Shown here piece after piece: positions 5,781-9,087 of a stretch of DNA of 9,087 bases (the stretch's first letter is position 1; each line of letters begins with the position of its first letter). Where the stretch lies: positions 1-9,087 of the forward strand of contig JAITCV010000230.1 of assembly GCA_031282905.1 (NCBI GenBank), written 5' to 3'. The position numbers and the translations under genes are program-made. This DNA comes from Azoarcus sp. (GTDB taxonomy: Bacteria; Pseudomonadota; Gammaproteobacteria; Burkholderiales; Rhodocyclaceae). The notes beneath the pieces were generated by a model. It was not told where the DNA came from and did no database searches. It saw only the letters and a list, made by a program, of their open reading frames with translations.

Positions 5781-8657
5781 ATGCCTTTCCTGAACGATTT
5801 CACCCGTCACGACGATTTCGCTTCCCGCCACCTCGGCTCCACGCCGGAGGAAATCGCCCGTATCTGCGCCGCGCTCGGCGTACCCGATGTCGACACCCTG
5901 ATCGCGCAAACCGTGCCGCCGTCGATCCGCCTGGATGCACCGCCGCGGCTGGCTCCTCCCTTCGATGAACGCCGCGCGCTCGCGCGCCTGCGCGAAATCG
6001 CCGCGAAAAACACGGTGGGCAAGCCGCTCATCGGTCTTGGCTACCACGGCACACACACGCCCGCCGTCATCCAGCGCAATGTGCTGGAAAATCCCGGATG
6101 GTATACCGCCTACACGCCCTATCAAGCCGAAATCGCGCAAGGGCGGCTCGAAGCGCTGCTCACGTTCCAGCAAATGATCGTCGATCTGACCGGGCTGGAT
6201 GTCGCCAATGCCTCGCTGCTCGACGAAGCCAGTGCCGCCGCCGAAGCAATGGCGATGACGCACCGGATCTCGAAATCCGCCGTCAATGCGTTTTTCGTCG
6301 ACGCGGACTGCCTGCCACAGACGCTCGACGTGTTGCACACCCGCGCGCAAGGCTTGGGCTTCGAGATCGTGAAGGGGAAGACGGAGACCGCCGACAGACA
6401 CGAAGTCTTCGGCGCGCTGCTGCAATACCCTGGCGCGAGCGGCGAAGTAAAAGACCTCGCGCCCGCCATCGCCGCTTTCAAGGCGCGCGGCGCGGCGGTC
6501 GCGGTCGCTGCCGACCCGATGGCGCTCGTGCTGCTCAAGAGCCCCGGCGCGCTCGGTGCCGACATCGCCCTCGGATCGACACAACGTTTCGGTATCCCCA
6601 TGGGTTTCGGTGGCCCGCACGCGGCCTATTTCGCCACTCGCAAGGAATACGTCCGGATGATGCCGGGGCGCATCGTCGGCGTCTCGCGGGACGCGCGCGG
6701 CAAGCGCGCGCTCAGGATGGCGCTGCAAACGCGCGAGCAGCACATCCGGCGCGAAAAGGCCAATTCCAACATCTGCACCTCGCAGGTACTGCTCGCCAAC
6801 ATGGCCGCGTTCTATGCCGTCTGGCACGGCCCGCGCGGCCTCGCCGCCATCGCCGGGCGCATCCACCGCCTGGCCGCGATTCTCGCCCTCGCGCTGCGCG
6901 AAGCCGGGTACAGCGTGCTGGAACACGCTTTCTTCGACACGCTGGCGATTCGCCTCGGCAGCCCCGGGCTGACAGACCGAGCCATCAACACCGCTTTCGA
7001 GGCGGGCTATGACCTGCGCAAGATCGACCACATCACGCTCGGCGTCTCGCTGGATGAAACCGTCACCCGCCACGATCTGCTCGGACTGCTCCGCGCCTTC
7101 CACGTCACGCTCGACGATGGCGCGCTCGATGCGCTCGACCGGCGCGCCGCCGCTGCGGAATTCATTCCCCCCGCGTTATTGCGCAATGACGCCATCCTCA
7201 CCCATCCGGTATTCAACGCCCACCACACCGAACATGCGATGCTGCGCTACCTCAAGCGCCTGCAAAACCGCGATCTGGCGCTCGACCGCGCAATGATCCC
7301 GCTCGGTTCCTGCACGATGAAGCTCACCCCCGCCGCCGCGATGATGCCCATCGGTTGGGAAGCCTTCGCGCAACCCCACCCCTTCGTCCCGGCCAGCCGG
7401 GTGCGCGGCACGCTGGAGATGATCGGGGAACTCTCTGGATGGCTGCGCGCGATCACCGGCTTTGATGCTGTATGCATGCAGCCGAACGCCGGCGCGCAAG
7501 GCGAATACGCCGGGCTGGTGGCCATCGCGCGCTATCACGCCAGCCGTGGCGAAACGCGTCGCCGCATCTGCCTGATTCCACAATCCGCGCACGGCACGAA
7601 TCCCGCCTCGGCGCACATGGCGGGCATGGAGGTCGTGACGGTCGCCTGTGACCGCGATGGCAACGTCGACCTCGCCGACCTGAAGGCCAAGGCCACCCAG
7701 CATGCCAGCGAACTGGCGGCGCTGATGATGACCTATCCTTCGACGCACGGCGTTTTCGAGGAAGGCATCCTTGATATCTGCGCCATCGTCCACGCATACG
7801 GCGGGCAGGTCTACATGGACGGGGCCAACCTCAATGCCCAGGTCGGTCTCAGTTCGCCCGGCTTCATCGGCGCGGATATCTCGCACCTCAATCTGCACAA
7901 GACCTTTGCCATCCCGCACGGCGGCGGCGGCCCCGGCATGGGGCCCATCGGCCTCGCCGCTCACCTTGCGCCTTTCGCCCCCGGTCACCTTTTCATGCCG
8001 GACGACGGCGATTTTTTGGGCGAGCATGCTTTCTACGAGAAGAAAGGCGCGGTCGCCGCCGCGCCTTTCGGCTCCGCCGGCATCCTGCCGATTTCCTGGA
8101 TGTACATCGCCATGATGGGCGCGGACGGGCTCAAGCGGGCGAGCGAACTGGCCATCCTCAACGCCAACTATCTTGCCAAGCGCCTCGAAGCCCATTACCC
8201 GACGCTCTACACCGGCAAGAACGGGTGGGTAGCGCATGAATGCATCCTCGATATTCGCCCGCTCAAGGCGGCCAGCGGCATCGGCGAAACCGATATCGCC
8301 AAGCGGCTCATGGATTACGGTTTCCATGCCCCGACCGTCTCTTTCCCGGTCGCGGGCACGCTCATGGTGGAGCCCACCGAGTCGGAGCCGCTCGCCGAAC
8401 TCGACCGCTTCATCGAAGCGATGATCGCCATCCGCGAGGAAATTCGCCGCGTCGAACGCGGCGAATGGGACCTCCTGGACAATCCGCTCAGGAACGCGCC
8501 CCATACCCAGGCCGACATCACGGGCGAATGGCATCACCCCTACAGCCGCGAGCAAGCGGTCTTTCCGCTGCCGTGGGTGGCGGAAAACAAATTCTGGCCG
8601 ACGGTAAACCGGATCGACGAAGTGTGGGGCGATCGCAATCCGTGCTTCATCATGTGA
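5781..8657 (+). CDS. gcvP: Glycine dehydrogenase (decarboxylating), P protein, single-chain type
   Basis: GcvP is the PLP enzyme that decarboxylates glycine and loads the aminomethyl group onto lipoyl-GcvH. The 958 residues match the usual length of about 950-960 for the fused proteobacterial form, in which the N- and C-terminal halves are homologous. The N-terminal half carries the RHLGS start, GLGYHGTHTPAVIQRN, TAYTPYQAEIAQGRLE and DEASAAAEAM. The C-terminal half carries MIPLGSCTMKL, SAHGTNPASA and HLNLHKTFAIPHGGGGPG, where K707 is the PLP-binding lysine beside the glycine-rich loop. The protein appears intact. The ATG at 5781 agrees with the family N-terminus, but the 36-base gap after gcvH is pyrimidine-rich with no clear Shine-Dalgarno sequence. 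Translation may depend on coupling to gcvH or on an unusual initiation region. Confidence 0.98.
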   Translation: MPFLNDFTRHDDFASRHLGSTPEEIARICAALGVPDVDTLIAQTVPPSIRLDAPPRLAPPFDERRALARLREIAAKNTVGKPLIGLGYHGTHTPAVIQRNVLENPGWYTAYTPYQAEIAQGRLEALLTFQQMIVDLTGLDVANASLLDEASAAAEAMAMTHRISKSAVNAFFVDADCLPQTLDVLHTRAQGLGFEIVKGKTETADRHEVFGALLQYPGASGEVKDLAPAIAAFKARGAAVAVAADPMALVLLKSPGALGADIALGSTQRFGIPMGFGGPHAAYFATRKEYVRMMPGRIVGVSRDARGKRALRMALQTREQHIRREKANSNICTSQVLLANMAAFYAVWHGPRGLAAIAGRIHRLAAILALALREAGYSVLEHAFFDTLAIRLGSPGLTDRAINTAFEAGYDLRKIDHITLGVSLDETVTRHDLLGLLRAFHVTLDDGALDALDRRAAAAEFIPPALLRNDAILTHPVFNAHHTEHAMLRYLKRLQNRDLALDRAMIPLGSCTMKLTPAAAMMPIGWEAFAQPHPFVPASRVRGTLEMIGELSGWLRAITGFDAVCMQPNAGAQGEYAGLVAIARYHASRGETRRRICLIPQSAHGTNPASAHMAGMEVVTVACDRDGNVDLADLKAKATQHASELAALMMTYPSTHGVFEEGILDICAIVHAYGGQVYMDGANLNAQVGLSSPGFIGADISHLNLHKTFAIPHGGGGPGMGPIGLAAHLAPFAPGHLFMPDDGDFLGEHAFYEKKGAVAAAPFGSAGILPISWMYIAMMGADGLKRASELAILNANYLAKRLEAHYPTLYTGKNGWVAHECILDIRPLKAASGIGETDIAKRLMDYGFHAPTVSFPVAGTLMVEPTESEPLAELDRFIEAMIAIREEIRRVERGEWDLLDNPLRNAPHTQADITGEWHHPYSREQAVFPLPWVAENKFWPTVNRIDEVWGDRNPCFIM

Positions 8658-8665
8658 TTTGATTA

Positions 8666-8875
8666 CCGCGGATGGCTGGCGGCAGACGGCGCGGCCATGG
8701 TGATCGAACTGACCGCCGCGCTGCGCGCCGGGCCGAACGCAGGGCCGCGCACCAAGGCCGGATGCAGTTCCGGCGACAATTGTTCCAGTATCTCCCGCAA
8801 GCGCGGCAGTCCATATTTGGGCGCAAGCGTTTTGCCCCTGCTGAACCAGACGAAGACGTCCACATGAAAATGGCG
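8666..8875 (-). pseudogene. Probable transposase remnant (IS1380-like core fragment)
   Basis: The minus strand reads ARHFHVDVFVWFSRGK, then LPRLREILEQLSPELHPALV, then RGPAFG. This resembles the catalytic-region stretch of IS1380-type transposases, where a beta strand and a 'SPGK' turn are followed by 'PGL..LL.RLPPE.RPALVRGDCGFG'. Here the expected Asp of RGD is Pro, and after about residue 79 of the open frame the similarity vanishes into low-complexity Ala/Ser/Arg text. No transposase N-terminus, C-terminus or terminal inverted repeats are visible. It is therefore a small inactive fragment beside gcvP. The family assignment is from memory of the pattern and could be wrong. Confidence 0.4.
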
Positions 8876-8898
8876 CGCGCCGCGAAACAACCCCGACC

Positions 8899-8942
8899 AA
8901 CCCCATGCCGGTAAACCGGACATGGGGTTTGCATGGGTTTTT
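8899..8942 (+). terminator. Hairpin with T tract, likely terminator downstream of gcvP
   Basis: AACCCCATG (8899-8907) plus CCGG (8908-8911) pair with CCGG (8916-8919) plus CATGGGGTT (8921-8929), with one bulged A (8920) and a TAAA loop. A second near-copy of the 3' arm, GCATGGGTT (8931-8939), can pair with the same left arm and is followed by T8940-T8942, giving the run TTTTT at 8938-8942. It lies about 240 bases past the gcvP stop, with no plus-strand gene between. The T run is on the plus-strand side, so it should end rightward transcription. Confidence 0.6.
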
Positions 8943-8985
8943 GCACACTCAGACGTACAGTTCAAGCACGCGTTTCAGACGCAGT

Positions 8986-9087
8986 TCAACCGATGTTTTC
9001 CCACTGCCCACCGATGATCTGCAACAACGCAGCATAATCCGCCGACAACTCCATCTCACCCGCGGGCGGGGCGTTGTAGTCGTCCAT
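8986..9087 (-). CDS. Unidentified minus-strand ORF at window edge, possibly partial
   Basis: The last three bases are CAT, so the minus strand has an ATG exactly at the edge. It opens 33 codons, including MELSADYAALLQIIGG, to a TGA at 8986-8988. This may be a short gene or the C-terminal end of a longer gene entering from outside, with the ATG as an internal Met. The +1 frame over the stop continues as SVELRLKRVLELYV to a TGA at 8949-8951, which also looks protein-like, so a frameshifted longer gene is possible. I do not recognise the family. Confidence 0.3.
   Translation of the reverse strand: MDDYNAPPAGEMELSADYAALLQIIGGQWENIG

Noticed and set aside
5673..8948. Long minus-strand open frames opposite gcvP (5673-7103 and 7176-8948)
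   Set aside because: Same cause: GC-rich third positions remove stops on the antisense strand. No motif or plausible start site was seen, and they are fully explained by gcvP.
1..9087. CRISPR array, tRNA or rRNA genes, phage or toxin-antitoxin cassette
   Set aside because: No regularly spaced repeats, no cloverleaf or rRNA sequence and no recognisable cassette genes were seen on either strand.

Overview
The window reads as chromosomal DNA of a GC-rich proteobacterium, most likely a betaproteobacterium or a close gammaproteobacterial relative. This rests on three things: an AcnB-type aconitase very close to the E. coli enzyme over its whole length, a single-chain GcvP of the proteobacterial type, and a protein with the type IV pilin globular domain of that group. 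The genus cannot be fixed from the sequence.

Layout. At the left edge, two glycosyltransferase genes lie on the minus strand (1-61 partial, 78-1178) with a 16-base gap, the end of a surface-polysaccharide type operon. Their base composition is visibly more AT-rich than the central genes. A divergent intergenic region (1179-1506) carries the likely acnB promoter. acnB (1507-4116, GTG start, strong ribosome binding site) is closed by a near-perfect intrinsic terminator (4133-4170). Next comes a small accessory patch: a doubtful 39-codon ORF (4188-4307), translationally coupled by ATGA to a membrane-anchored pilin-like protein (4304-4771). A roughly 590-base stretch (4772-5363) then has no convincing intact gene, but holds a nested hairpin (4888-4953), a possible decayed minus-strand gene (5036-5267) and a perfect 10-base-arm palindrome (5229-5250). 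The glycine cleavage genes gcvH (5364-5744) and gcvP (5781-8657) follow. The tail (8658-9087) holds a probable transposase remnant on the minus strand, a terminator-like hairpin and the edge of a small unidentified minus-strand ORF.

How the genes work together. AcnB serves the TCA/glyoxylate cycles and probably 2-methylisocitrate conversion. GcvH and GcvP are the lipoyl carrier and the decarboxylase of the glycine cleavage system. They need GcvT and the L protein, neither of which is in this window, so gcvT must be elsewhere. The glycosyltransferases and the pilin-like protein point to cell-surface functions and are not obviously linked to the metabolic genes.

No complete new multi-gene system is supported here. 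The most interesting item is the pilin-like protein. Its globular domain and anchor length match type IV pilins, but the prepilin peptidase motif and Glu5 are gone. The nested hairpin and the palindrome in the gap before gcvH come next.
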